From assembly GCA_024663395.1 (NCBI GenBank), contig JANFAH010000008.1, forward strand, positions 186,001 to 250,000: a stretch of DNA of 64,000 nucleotides, written 5' to 3'. This stretch comes from Pisolithus tinctorius (taxonomy: Eukaryota; Basidiomycota; Agaricomycetes; Boletales; Pisolithaceae). Positions 1 to 10,942 of the stretch are shown one piece after another; positions within the stretch are counted from its first letter, which is position 1; every line of letters starts with the position of its first letter. Position numbers and translations under genes: made by a program. Under the pieces are notes generated by a model. It searched no databases, had not been told where the DNA came from, and saw only the letters and a list, made by a program, of their open reading frames with translations.

Positions 1-2035
1 AATCAGCACAGGGTCGCAGATGCACATGGCCAAGGAGGAATAATACAAAGTATGACCAGAAAATGTTCTCTGGTTTGTGAGAATCTTGGTCTACATATAA
101 AAATGCGAAGCCTTCCAACAGCTTGGAACAGAGCTCCTGAGCCTGGGCAAGAGATGGCATGCCAATTTCTGGATCTGAGACAAGGAAGTGAGTGATAAGA
201 GTAATTGCAATGGATCCAAAGTTGCTGCACCACTGGCAGAGTCATTGACATGCCTGCCCAAGAAAGCATGAGTCAAGTAGCAAGGTAAATAATACTAACA
301 GTACAATATTAAAGATCACCATCCCAGGACGAATGTCATTCAGGTCCTTGAAATCTGGAGCAATGGTTAGGATAATGATTCACAGTGACTGTATGAGTTC
401 ATCATCTGAGATTGTCCAAGGGTCAGCTAAGCTTCCAGCCCACACAAGGAGAGTGGGTATGATGGCTTTCATCCACAACTTGCCTGCCATCAGCACAGAT
501 GGCAGATCTTGGTTTCAGTAACAAGGGCACTTGCTGGCCTTGCCCGTGGTCCTCATTGAAGACGCTTGACCTTCTGTGGTGCTCGTCTGTCGTGATTCTT
601 GGTCCACATCCCTGTTGACCTTTGATTTCTTTGGTTTGTCCACTCCATTATTGGTCTGTGATTCCAAAAGAATTAATGTACAGTTCAAATAGACTAAAAA
701 CATACCATCATGACATGCAATTCCTCAGCAGGCAACATACAAGAGTTCAAATTATAATCCTCAACATTGAAGTATTCATCATTGAAGTCCTCAACCTCAG
801 ATGAGGTGACATAGTCGGCATCATCACGATCCAAATGCTTGTGCTTCGAGCTGGCCTGCACCTCCTCAAAAATAAGTGGATTGAATTCATTGTTGCTCTC
901 TACATTGTTAGCCATGCTTGCGACCACCTAGAAGCAATATAGAATACAGCAGTTGATTTGCATCAAGAGACATACCTTGAATTTGTCATGACCTATGGCC
1001 TTGACAGGGAAAGCTGGTTGGTCTTCTAATTCCTCTTCGTCCATGTCATGGGTTGGCGCAGGCATCTTTCCCTAACCGAATATGTTGAAGATGACTGATC
1101 CTATTTGATAACATAGCACATACCTGGTATGCTAGGTTTGCATTGGAGTTGATGGTGGTAGTAGCTCTGCTTGTCAGGGAAGGGACAGAGGTTGATAATC
1201 TGTTGGAATGTGGTGTTGGCCCAGTTGGGATGTCCTTGACCCAATGATGGACCTGGCAGTCCAAATTGATACCTGGATCGTTCAGGGTACTGAGGGCATT
1301 CCAGGTGAGGTTCAGCCAAAACAAAGTTGACTCAGTAAGTAGCAGCATCTGTGGTATCAAACAGTGGAAAATAAGAGCATATGTTTGCTGGGAGATTTCA
1401 TTGGATCCATGTGTCAATGCCACACATGCCAGCAGATCAAGGTCAGCGACTGCACCTTGCCTTCTCAACATGCAGGTAGCTGTTCTCCCACTCTGTGGCT
1501 TGTTGCTTGTATAGTCTGCAATAGCAGGAGCAGTTACTTGGTGAGCATTGACTTCCATATCTTCCATATCAGCAACTTCTGATAAGTTATCAGTGTCTGT
1601 GATCAGATGACATAATCAAAATGTCCTCACCTTCAACATGAGGTTGGATGGCCACACTTCCAGGTTTTCCTTGAAGGCTGACAGGCCCCTGTCTTGCTCT
1701 GACTGACTTTGCTTTAGCAGCGACTTGGATTGCCTGTCTGGCCTCCATCACAACAGGAGGACTGATTCTCTGGTGAGTATCTAGTGTCATGTTATCAGTG
1801 TCTGTGGTCAACTGACATAATTGTTCTTACCTTCAATGCAAGGTTGGATGGGTGTATTTGTAGACCTGCTACTGGCAGGTGCCTGTCTCGGTCTGACTGG
1901 CTTCACTTTGGCAGTGTCTTGGATAACCTGCCTGGCCTCCATGGTGGTCTCCATCTCGCTGACTCGGGCATGAACCTGCTGGATAGCAGTTGCCTGAGCA
2001 TCGATAACTTCCTGCATGTGCAAGTCATCGGCCTT
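1..2035 (-). pseudogene. Broken element-associated gene of unknown function
   Basis: The minus strand gives short coding blocks separated by stops, running off the left edge. The block near 390-440 contains PWTISDDELIQSL and the block near 75-110 contains FLYVDQDSHKPENIF. Both resemble conserved segments of a protein family of unknown function that I remember as abundant in Agaricomycete genomes. Further blocks lie at 694-927 (acidic, with a DYVTSSEVEDFNDEYF stretch), 1046-1567 and 1590-2023. No intact frame spans the region and CpG is rare, so I read it as a decayed copy. The family match is from memory and covers only the 1-520 part; the blocks further upstream in the gene may belong to another gene. 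Confidence 0.45.
1586..2000. repeat. Diverged tandem duplication of about 205 bp
   Basis: The string GTTATCAGTGTCTGTG starts at 1586 and again at 1791, and similarity continues for about 200 bp after each. On the minus strand both copies encode a block beginning MEARQ and containing RQGP or RQAP, so the duplication lies inside the broken gene. The copies differ at many sites. Confidence 0.6.
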
Positions 2036-2116
2036 CTTCTGGGCTGGGGTATGCCGTTTGGTTTGTGCTTCGAGAACGATCCTCCCTGGATGCAGGTGGG
2101 CTTTCTCTTGTCATGG

Positions 2117-2554
2117 TGTAGGGAATAAGTACTCCCTACTGAGGTGATTTAATTATTTTATCTTTTCTATTGTGTTTTTGCTTTGATTTACATTAGTGAT
2201 ACTTAGCCTACCTTTGTGGCGCATTTTTGGTAGCTTAGTCAGCATTTTTTGCGCACTAGTGTAGGTCTACAGTACACAACAAAAAAAAAAAGAGGACCAG
2301 ACCGGGAGACAGCGAAATCCAAGACTGTGAAAGAGAGACTGCGACAAGCCCTCGCTGAGGCACTCCCAGACGACCTCCAGACGCTGTTATTTGCTCATTT
2401 CCCCACTCCATTCGTTTTGACCAACTCCAGTCACTCATTTGTCTCTTTTTCACCAATCCAAGCTCAGAGTCCCTTTTGGGTCGAACTATACCCATTCCTA
2501 TCAAGCCCTAGGAGTCCCCTGCAGTCCCTAGGATCATTAACTACATAACTTACA
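2117..2554 (+). repeat. 5' LTR of the gag-only element
   Basis: It begins TGTAGGGAATAAG and ends CTTACA. The first 165 bp or so are identical to the other LTR at 5235; the rest differs by many substitutions and small indels. A poly(A)-like run lies at about 2281-2291. Confidence 0.85.
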
Positions 2555-2556
2555 AC

Positions 2557-2573
2557 TGGAGCCCACTGCGAGG
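2557..2573 (+). other. Primer-binding site of the gag-only element
   Basis: TGGAGCCCACTGCGAGG follows the LTR by two bases. A leading TGG is the usual complement of the CCA end of a tRNA. The tRNA identity is not determined. Confidence 0.55.
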
Positions 2574-3405
2574 GGCTTCTGTCTTAGCTTGGATCCCTTC
2601 CTCCTCCTCCTGCCTGGATTTTCGCTTTTTGGCAGGTTTTACTTCGCATTTTTGGCTGTTTGAAGCTGTTTCTCTTCGCGTTTTTGGTCATACAAGGTCT
2701 TCTGAGTTGCCCTCACTCGTTCCCCATCAGTTTCGGCCATCTCGCACTGTTCCAGTTGCCATCGAACTGCGTTTTTTGCGTTCGAGGCCCCTTCGAGCCG
2801 CTTCAACCCTCCCTAGGCCTTTTTGCACCGTTTTTCTGCTGTCTTAAGCTGTTTATCATCGCCAGCACTCGTTCTCAGTCCATAGGAGTTACCTGTGCCC
2901 ATTCGAAGTTGCACCAGGTCGCTTTTTGGCGCATTGTCCCCAGGGTCACCCTCTCCCCCCTCCTGCTGCCAGAGTCTTACTCTTGGCAGTGTTTTTGGCT
3001 TATTTTTGGTGTCTTAGTGCTGCAGTCCACCACCCCCGGTCACCCATCCTTGTGTTCTCCCCTTTGGCACTGTTCTGAACTGCTTGAGTCCCTGTCAAAC
3101 TTGCTTCGAGAACCCCTCGGTCTTTCAGGGTTGTGTCTTTGCTCCATAGGTTTCCCCTTCAGGGCTTCGGGTTCAAATCTACATCACTAGTATTCATGTT
3201 TTAGTGTTACAAGTCGAATTCTAGTCTTCGGGATTGGTCTGGGTAGTCTGTGCCCCTTGAGTGCTCAAGTTCGTGTTTTGGCTCTTCAACTTGAGTGTTT
3301 CCACTTCGAGCTCACGTTTTCACTGTTCACACTCACTGTCCGAGTCATCGGGACCTTTGGGATTGCATCATAGACCTTTGAGCTCACTTCAAGTCCTTGG
3401 TGCTT

Positions 3406-5070
3406 ATGTGCAGCAGTGTTTTCCCTTTGGTGGCAAGGCCTGAGTTCTCAGGAGACCTGCAGGACCTTCGAGACTACTTCGAGCAGGTAGTCAGGTACTG
3501 TGAGGAAAGAGGAGTCTTCGAAGATAGGGCAACCATCCGAGTTGTGCTTTGGTTTGCACCTCCAAGCTTGTCGAAGCTTTGGTCGCACTTCATCAAGCCT
3601 AGTAATGGTGAATGGGATCAATTCATAGGCCTGGTCATCCAGCAGTACCCTGAGCTCGAGCAGCCAGGAGATGATCTCGACCCCCTCGATGAGCTCTTTG
3701 CTTTTCTCGAGAAGGCTTGTACCTTCGAATTCGATTCGCTCTCATCCCTAGGGCAGTATCTTCGAAGTTTCCAGCAGCAGTTCCTGCATCTCGTAAAGCA
3801 GGGTGTTTTAGACATTGAGGCACAGTCGAGGCTCTTTGTTCGAGGCCTTTCATTACAGCTCGCAAAGAAGGTAATGACCAGCCTCCTTTGCTGGTTCCCC
3901 CAGCATGCCCCAGACCTCTCCTGGCACTTCATCGATGTTGTTCATCACACCAGGTATGTGCTGGTGAACCAGTTGGTTGGTGATGGCACAGGGAAGTGGT
4001 GAAGTTCAGACCCCCCTCATCGAATTGAGCCCCCTTTGGCTTCGAATAGCCGGCATCCTCTTCGAAGTGAACCCTTGACCTCGAGTAGACCCCCTCCCCG
4101 CTTTGGGTCGACTTCGGACAGTACCCCTCATCGAGTCGAGCCCCCTTCGGCTTCGAATAATCAGCATCCTCTTCGAAATGAACCTTTGACATCAGGTAGA
4201 CCCCCTCCCTGCTTCGAGTCGACTTTGAATGGTCACCCTCGACCAGTTTCGAGCCTGTGTGTCCCCATCCCTCAGCAAGGGGCTCCAAGTGGCATCCGAC
4301 TTCGCTTTGAGTTGGTTTCGAATGACTCGAATTCTCATCCGGCCTCGAGTCAGCCCTCCCCACAGCCCAGTTCGACTTCGAAGAGTCCCCCTTGACTCAG
4401 CCCTCACTTGAATGACTCCCCTGTTCGTCAGGGAGCCTCGAAGCATCCTTCTGCCCTCGAGAGGTTCAGTTTCTGTTTCTTCTGTGGTCGAGAAGGCCAT
4501 GTTCGAGCTCAGTGCAGGATGTGCACTTCGTATCTGGTGTCAGGCAGGTGTAGGATTGTTCATGGCCGAGTTGTACTACCTACAGGTCAGGAGATCCCTC
4601 AAGAGGCTCTCGGGCAGACTCTCAGGGAGCGGCTCGACTTCTGGGCCCTGGCTTGTGGTCATGGTGGTTTGAGTTCCCAGGTACCTTCCCCTGCTTCGCC
4701 TCGGTCCCCTCCAGGACTCTCTCCCCCTCATCGAGTTTGTACCAGTCCCCTGAATTCTGCTCGAAGTCAAAGTGCCCAAATCAAAGTGGCTGATTCAGGC
4801 TCGAGGTTCGTCAAACACCCCTCGACCTCTACTTGCCATCTCTCCCCATGCTCTAAGGCCCCAGTGGCTCAGCCATTTCCACTTCGACCCCTCCTCCTGG
4901 CTTCGAATCGTACTCAAGTTCGAAGAACTGACTTTGAACAACCTCGCCTGTCCCCTCTGCCCTCGGTTTGTGTTCATAGCCCCCCTCTGGCTGAACCTTC
5001 TCCCTGTCCAGATGCCTGTGCCAGTTTCCTTCCTGGTTCTGGTCACATCCCTTGTGGGTTGGTGAAGTGA
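3406..5070 (+). pseudogene. Gag polyprotein with zinc knuckle, two in-frame TGA stops
   Basis: One reading frame runs from the ATG at 3406 to the stop at 5070, interrupted by TGA at 4000-4002 and at 4393-4395. The first part (to about residue 198) is capsid-like, with GDLQDLRDYFEQV near its start. A Pro/Ser-rich linker holds a 37-residue tandem repeat. A zinc knuckle CFFCGREGHVRAQC (C-X2-C-X4-H-X4-C) lies about 360 codons in, followed by a Ser/Pro-rich tail. Both stops sit where CGA to TGA decay would create them, so the frame was probably once continuous. Stop readthrough is an alternative. About 840 bp of leader precede it without a convincing gene. Nearly all CpGs here are TCG, mostly TCGA. 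Confidence 0.75.
4015..4236 (+). repeat. 111-bp in-frame tandem repeat in gag linker
   Basis: CCTCATCGA starts at 4015 and again at 4126, a period of 111 bp or 37 codons, so the repeat keeps the gag frame. The second copy is incomplete. Each copy carries several TCGA sites. Confidence 0.7.
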
Positions 5071-5234
5071 GTCATGTGGACTTTTCCTTTTTCTTGATAT
5101 GGTCTCCTTGTTTCTGTTTCAAAGCTTGATGCCTTTCATTTTCTGGACTCATTTTTGATATGATACCTGTTCCTTCATTTGACCCCCCCTTTTTTGTTGA
5201 CTGAGGACAGTCATTATCTCAAGCCCCCCTTGGA

Positions 5235-5670
5235 TGTAGGGAATAAGTACTCCCTACTGAGGTGATTTAATTATTTTATCTTTTCTATTGTGTTTTTGCT
5301 TTGATTTACATTAGTGATACTTAGCCTACCTTTGTGGCGCATTTTTGGTAGCTTAGTCAGCATTTTTTGCGCACTAGTGTAGGTCTACAGTACACAACAA
5401 AAAAAAAAGAGAACCAGACTGCGAGACAGCGAAAAAAAAAGACTGCGAACGAAAGACTGTGACAAGCCCTCTCAGAGGCACCCCTAGACAACCCTAGACG
5501 CAATCCTCCACTCTTTTCATCACTCCATTCCTTCTGACCAACTCCAGTCACTCCTTCACCATCTTTTCTCACTTCCAAGCTCAGAACCCCTCTGGGTCGA
5601 ACTGGACCCTATTCTGTCAAGCCCTAGGAGTCCCCAGCACTCCCTAGCAGCGCTAAATACCTAACTTACA
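5235..5670 (+). repeat. 3' LTR of the gag-only element
   Basis: Direct repeat of 2117-2554, starting TGTAGGGAATAAG and ending CTTACA. See the 5' LTR for the uneven divergence. Confidence 0.85.
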
Positions 5671-5902
5671 ACAGATGATTAGTAGAAGAAGCTGACATAA
5701 TACTTGTTGTGTGTGGGGTGAGACAAAGACAGCACAAGGTGAGTTTGAACTTGTCATTTTTATGCAGGAAAATTTTCTTGCAAATAAATGCACTATAGAG
5801 TCTTGTTCCTTGCAAACAAATATGCAAAGTTCCGCCTAACTTAGGTTTCTAATCGTTTACCAATCACGCAAGGGTCCCCAAACGTGTTTGTTTAGCATTG
5901 AA

Positions 5903-8900
5903 ATGCCACTGTGCAGAGGCAGCACCCAAAACTCTCAACAGTCAAAAATCAGTGCTCTCCGTCTCCCTTGCAACTTGCCAGGCTGCAACCATTGGTTCAA
6001 AAACCAGTTGGGGCTCACTCAGCACAAGCACAGCCATCTGCGCAAGCTCAACCACTTTTGAAGGTCTCCTGGTTATTGCGAACAGGACCACGGTTTAAAT
6101 GCCATACCCCCAGTAGCTGAACATGTTGTAGATCATGATGGTGGTCCACATGACTTCAACCATGGCACAACATTGGATCAAGAACTGGATGGAATGATTG
6201 TAAATTTCATTGGTCCTGGCAACAAGGTTTACCATAATTATCATGTGGGTCTTAACAGTAAGCCTACGTATACATGATTCTGCCTCTACTCATACATTTT
6301 ATTACAGCATGAAGATGTGACTCCCAGGGCCATTTTCTAACAGATGATGCTCCACTGCTGCTTCATGTACAGGGATTGCTGGATGATTGGGCTCTGTACT
6401 GCAGTCGAATAGAATTCGAACTTGCTGAGTTTCTTTTTAAATGTGCAGAAATGCCAGCAAACCAAATCAACACATTGCTTGAAATCTAGGCCGCATCATT
6501 GCTTGAGTTAGGCGGCAACCCACTATTTACCAACCACACAGATCTCTATTGTGTAATAGACAGCATGTCTGTTGGCACAGTCAAGTGGGAAAACTTCAAA
6601 ATCACTTACAAGCGCAAGTGGGATGGACAGGACGAACCAGATGAGCAGGATGAAGTGATCGAACTGGGCAGTCCAGGTGGTCAGGATGGTCAAGATGGCC
6701 AGGATGAACCTGAGGCCCCTTGGATGTTTGACATCTATGATGTATGGTATCGAGACCCCCGTCAAGTTATCCACAACCTCCTCAGACATGCTGACATTAA
6801 GGACAAAATGGACTTCATACCATACTGGGAGTTCAATGCCACAAGTGACCAGAGGCATTGGGAGGATTTTATGTTGGGCGACTGGGCCTGGGACGAAGCG
6901 GTATGTACTAGGTTTGTCTCGATGTAGGTCCTACTAACCTTGTACTTCTAGGACAAGATTATCAGTGATAATCCATTGGTAGGCAGAGCAACATTGGTTC
7001 CCATCATCCTTGGCAGTGACAAGACCACTGTTTCTGTTGCAACTGGGCAAACAGATTACTACCTGCTCTATCTTTCCATTGGAAATGTGCACAACACCAC
7101 TCATCATGCACACTGCGATGTGGTAGTGCTCATTGGATTTCTTGCAATGCCAAAGAGTAAGCACTTCAAATTCTATTACTTCGTACCACCACTGATAGCC
7201 TGATAGCGACTAGGGAGCATGCTAATACACAAGTGTTCTGTAAATTCAAGAAGCAGCTCTTTCATTCATTGCTGGCACGTGTTCTTTGGTCACTTGGTCC
7301 TGCGATGACAGCTCCAGAAACAGTACTATTTGGCGATCAGTACTACCAACGTGTCATCTATGCACTCACAGCTTACATAGCTGACTATGAAGAGCAGGTC
7401 CTCTTGTCGTGCATTGTGCATAAATGGTGTCCAAAATGTCTCACACATCAGGAGAATCTTGATGAAGATGCACTCTGGCATCACCATGAGCACACTGAAT
7501 TGATCATCAGGGAGTTGGGCCCTCTGACACTTTGGGATGAGTGTGGCATTGATGGAGATATAGTGGTATGTACAATATACTGCTTTCTTTTTTCATGACT
7601 GATCGAGGACAGCCATTTACAAGCAGGTTTCCACATGCAGACATCCAGAGAATGCTTTTGCCAGACATTCTCCATCAACTCATCAAGGGTGGATTCAAAG
7701 ATCATCTGGTTGACTGGGTGGAAAGGTATCTCATGCATACTCATGGAAGGAGTGCCACAGAAAAAATACTGGATGATATTGATTGAAGGTGTGTTGCCTG
7801 ACCTCTGTCATCACACACTGACTGACCTCATTGAATTCCAGGATTGCAGCTATTGCCCCATTCACTGGGCTGTGATGTTTCCCTCAAGGCTGACACTTTA
7901 AACAATGGACTGGCAATGACTCCAAAGACCTCATGAAGGTTCTTCGATCCTTTTTAAATGCCATATGACGATTGACCGGTCCTCTACAGGTATATATTGC
8001 AGCCATTGAAGGCTATGTCCCACAGGATGTTGTCCACACATTTCATGCCTTTCTCGAGTTTTGTTACCTCATCCACTGAAATGTTATCACTGAACCAACT
8101 CTTGCTGTGATCAAGGATGCACTCGCATGCTTCCACTTGTATTGTGAAGTCTTCTGGAATGCTCAAGTAGTTGCTATGTTTTCATTACCCCAGCAACATG
8201 CTATGAAGCATTATCCCTATCTTATATGCCAGTTCAGCACACCGAATGGGCTCTGTTCATCGATTACCGAGTCCAAACATATCAAAGCAGTCAAGTGGCC
8301 TTATTGGTGTACTAACCACTTTCAGGCTCTTGGACAGATGCTTGTGATCAACCAGAGACTTGACAAATTTGCTGTGGCATGTGCAGACTTCAAAAGGCAT
8401 GGCATGTTGAGAGGGACTTGCCTGTCACATGTGCTTGTGACTCTAGGTGCGAGCATTCTTAGATGTTGTTCTTGACGCCGACTGTATTCTAGAACAATAT
8501 ACTAATGAAACTAGTAATGAGACTGACACGATGTGTCAAACAATCAGGACTGCGAAGATGGTGCTGATGAACCCACAGCAAGTTTTGAAGAAGACCCAGG
8601 TGATATGGATGACTCTCCTATGTCAGTTGAGGCCCACGTATCGTTGACCCGGACCTACCATATGCCTTTGCTCATAACTTCATGTGTATGAATTCTAATC
8701 AGTTAATCATAGAACAGACATGTGCGAGGAATACGAGGGACCTAGCAACCGAACTCAACATACCCCATCTCCTCAATATCTTGTGCTGCTTCCTTCAATC
8801 GCAGCTTCAGCAAGATGACCATGATCCAGAAGATGTCCCCTTGGATGAATGTCCCTTTTATGATGGATGTATCCATGTCTACAACTCTGCATCCTTGACA

Positions 8901-9363
8901 TTCTATGCGCCAGTGACATGAGTGGCCTCCACGACATGCATTGCGAACACATACATTGTTCCCCTACATGGAGGAACGAAGGCCCCTGTTATGACTGTGT
9001 TTTCATTGTGACTAATCCTCATGTGGAGGGCATGCTTGGGCTGGATGTCGCTCGCATCCTGTGTTTTTTTTTTCTTTTAAGTACCTAGACACAGAGTATC
9101 CTTGTGTGATCGTGCGTTGGTTTGACTGTATAGGAGATGGCCCAGATACCTGCACAGGAATGTGGATAGTTCATGTGTGCAATGCCCAAGACATCACTAT
9201 CATCCACATCGATACTATCTATCGTGCAGCTCATCTCATTCCTGTATATGCGAACCACCAAATCGACCCAGCGAGCATCAAGCCTAATGAATCATATGAC
9301 AAGTTTCTCTATTACTATGTGAATAAATTTGCTGACCATCATGTGTTCGAAATCGCATCCTAA
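5903..9363 (+). pseudogene. Decayed Plavaka-type transposase
   Basis: The ATG at 5903 starts a C2H2-like zinc finger (CNLPGC then HKHSH). Coding blocks in shifting frames follow: 6399-6927 (with PWMFDIYDVWYRDPRQ), 6976-7203 (ILGSDKTTVSVATGQ), 7233-7598, 7568-7786 ([12 protein letters not shown]), 8107-8475 (GLCSSITESKHIKAVK) and 9061-9363. These match, in order, the fungal Plavaka transposase family, an RNase H-fold DDE enzyme. The likely catalytic Asp, Asp and Glu are still visible in the SDKTT, PDILH and TESKH blocks. Some breaks are introns. Others are real lesions: TAG at 6487-6489 and TGA codons at expected Arg positions near 7785 and 7871. No terminal repeats were identified. Confidence 0.8.
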
Positions 9364-10061
9364 CCGCAAGTTATGGTGTGTGGAGTCATTGGACTCACCT
9401 CACTCTCATTTCCTTGTATGGTGTTCATTTCCTGTCCCCTGACATTTCATTGCTCACCTTCTTGTACAGAATACCACCCAATCCCTATTCCACAACCATT
9501 TGTCAGTGTCAGTGTTTTTTTATTTGTATACCTAATGTGACTCTGTGAATAGCCATGAGACATGCAACAAGAATGCGGAAATATGCAAAGATCAAGCAGT
9601 CACACAGGGTGGTGAGACTCAGTGCCAGAGTTGGAGGCTCAGTGAGGTTGAATGGTACATGATATTGTCTGTTAACATGCACAATGAAAACGAATAAATG
9701 ATAGACCATGAAGAATTCAGCAATGGAGGGTGTAGAGTCAGAAATGGCAGCGACAGACCTGGCATGACTCACGCCACCATTGAAGGCTTATCCATTTGCG
9801 AGGTGACTGATGGTGTTTGCCATACACAAACTGGAGACCTAGAGTTGCAAATTGAAACAGAAGTACTGCCCTCACCCCCACCATTCACATTTCTCCCTTC
9901 TTGCATGGTTACTCAATTTATTGTATCATTTTTTCTTTCTTTGTTTGTCTGGCTATTCTGAGTCAGTATATGGTACCTGCAATGTCTTGTAGGCAATTTG
10001 CTTTAACGTTCAATCACATAGTAATGACTACCCCACAAACATAGAACCATTGCCACTGTCA
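9364..10061. other. Region without a supported gene
   Basis: AT-rich, CpG-poor sequence after the Plavaka remnant. The frames at 9509-9772 (minus) and 9698-9961 (plus, ending in a hydrophobic run) have no recognisable domain. Confidence 0.4.
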
Positions 10062-10340
10062 TCTCTGCTCCTGTCTCCCCTTCAAACTGATGCCATTCCC
10101 GCCATGGACTCCACATTTCTTGAGCACTCCCACAACCCCACCATTGCTGCCATTGTCTCTGCTCCCGTCTCCCCTTCAAGCCAACACATTTCTCTCCATG
10201 GACTGTGTGTTGCTCAAGCACCCCCACAACCCCACCATTACTGCTGTCATCTCTGCTCCCTTTTCCTTTTGAAGCCAATGTTCTTCTCATCATGGATTCC
10301 ACATTTCTCGAGCACCCCCACAGCCCTCGTTTACTGTGAG
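10062..10340. repeat. Three degenerate tandem units of 94-95 bp
   Basis: CTCTGCTCC starts at 10062, 10157 and 10251. Each unit continues through a CTTCAA- or GAAGCC-type segment and an AGCAC(C/T)CCCACA segment. The frames crossing it are repeat artefacts. Confidence 0.65.
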
Positions 10341-10573
10341 AATAATGGCCCCGAAACCACTCAAAAGGAGGGAGGACTGGCTGGAAGCATCTTTGCATAC
10401 CTTTATGTAACACCATGAATTATATTCTCAAACACAACTTGTGTGACTTGTGTACTTTTCTCACTTTTTTGAACACTTTGAGCTATTTACATTGTTCGAA
10501 TCATCCAGCAAGTCTCAAAAGTCTCAAAGAAGTCCAAAATAGTGTGAATAGAATTTTGTTAATTTCCTGATGT

Positions 10574-10942
10574 GAGCACATATGGTTTGGCTTCTGGACC
10601 ACCACATGTACACTCATAGAAATCAGCACTGACTGCGAGTAAGGCTTGTGAGCCATGGGACATTGATCCACCAGCTGTTGGACCAGATATAATGGCATTA
10701 AGGGGTATACACACTGGGCACAAGGTAAAACTGTGTATGGTCCAGGGTAATGGGGTATGTGACCAGGTGTAATCTTTGAAAATGAATGAAAGGTTGGAGA
10801 TGTATGCAAGGTATGACATCAGCAGTCTATGATATGACAGAACATGGAGATATATGCTGCGCAGTCAGCGTACCAAAACAGCGAACAACAAAGGGTGGAG
10901 GGAGAAGGAAAAGCTGATACACACACTTCTTGCAGCACATTG
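10574..10942 (-). pseudogene. CpG-stripped copy of a glycosyltransferase gene fragment
   Basis: This stretch aligns almost without gaps to 27,230-27,603, which covers the end of exon 1, all of intron 1 and most of exon 2 of the O-fucosyltransferase-like gene at 26,287-27,986. Because the intron is present, it is a DNA-level copy and not a retrocopy. I count 30 CpGs in the source interval and 4 here. Most of the lost ones read TG or CA at the same place, and the four survivors are all preceded by G. The fragment abuts the truncated 5' end of the Copia element. Confidence 0.9.

Larger units (their letters stand above)
2117..5672 (+). mobile_element. Gag-only LTR retrotransposon (non-autonomous)
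   Basis: Two direct repeats of about 437 bp (2117-2554 and 5235-5670) flank 2.7 kb of internal sequence. Each starts TGTAGGGAATAAGTACTCCC and ends CTTACA. Two bases after the first repeat comes TGGAGCCCACTGCGAGG, which starts with the TGG expected of a tRNA primer-binding site. The only coding sequence is a gag reading frame with a zinc knuckle; no protease, reverse transcriptase, RNase H or integrase motif was found in any frame. This matches the layout called TR-GAG in plants. A target-site duplication could not be found. The sequence before the right LTR is not a clean polypurine tract. Confidence 0.8.

Noticed and set aside
2112..5677. Target-site duplication for the gag-only element
   Set aside because: The 5 bases before 2117 (CATGG) do not recur after the right LTR for any plausible end.
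10003..10416. Minus-strand frame of 137 codons
   Set aside because: It crosses the 95-bp tandem units and mirrors their repetition.
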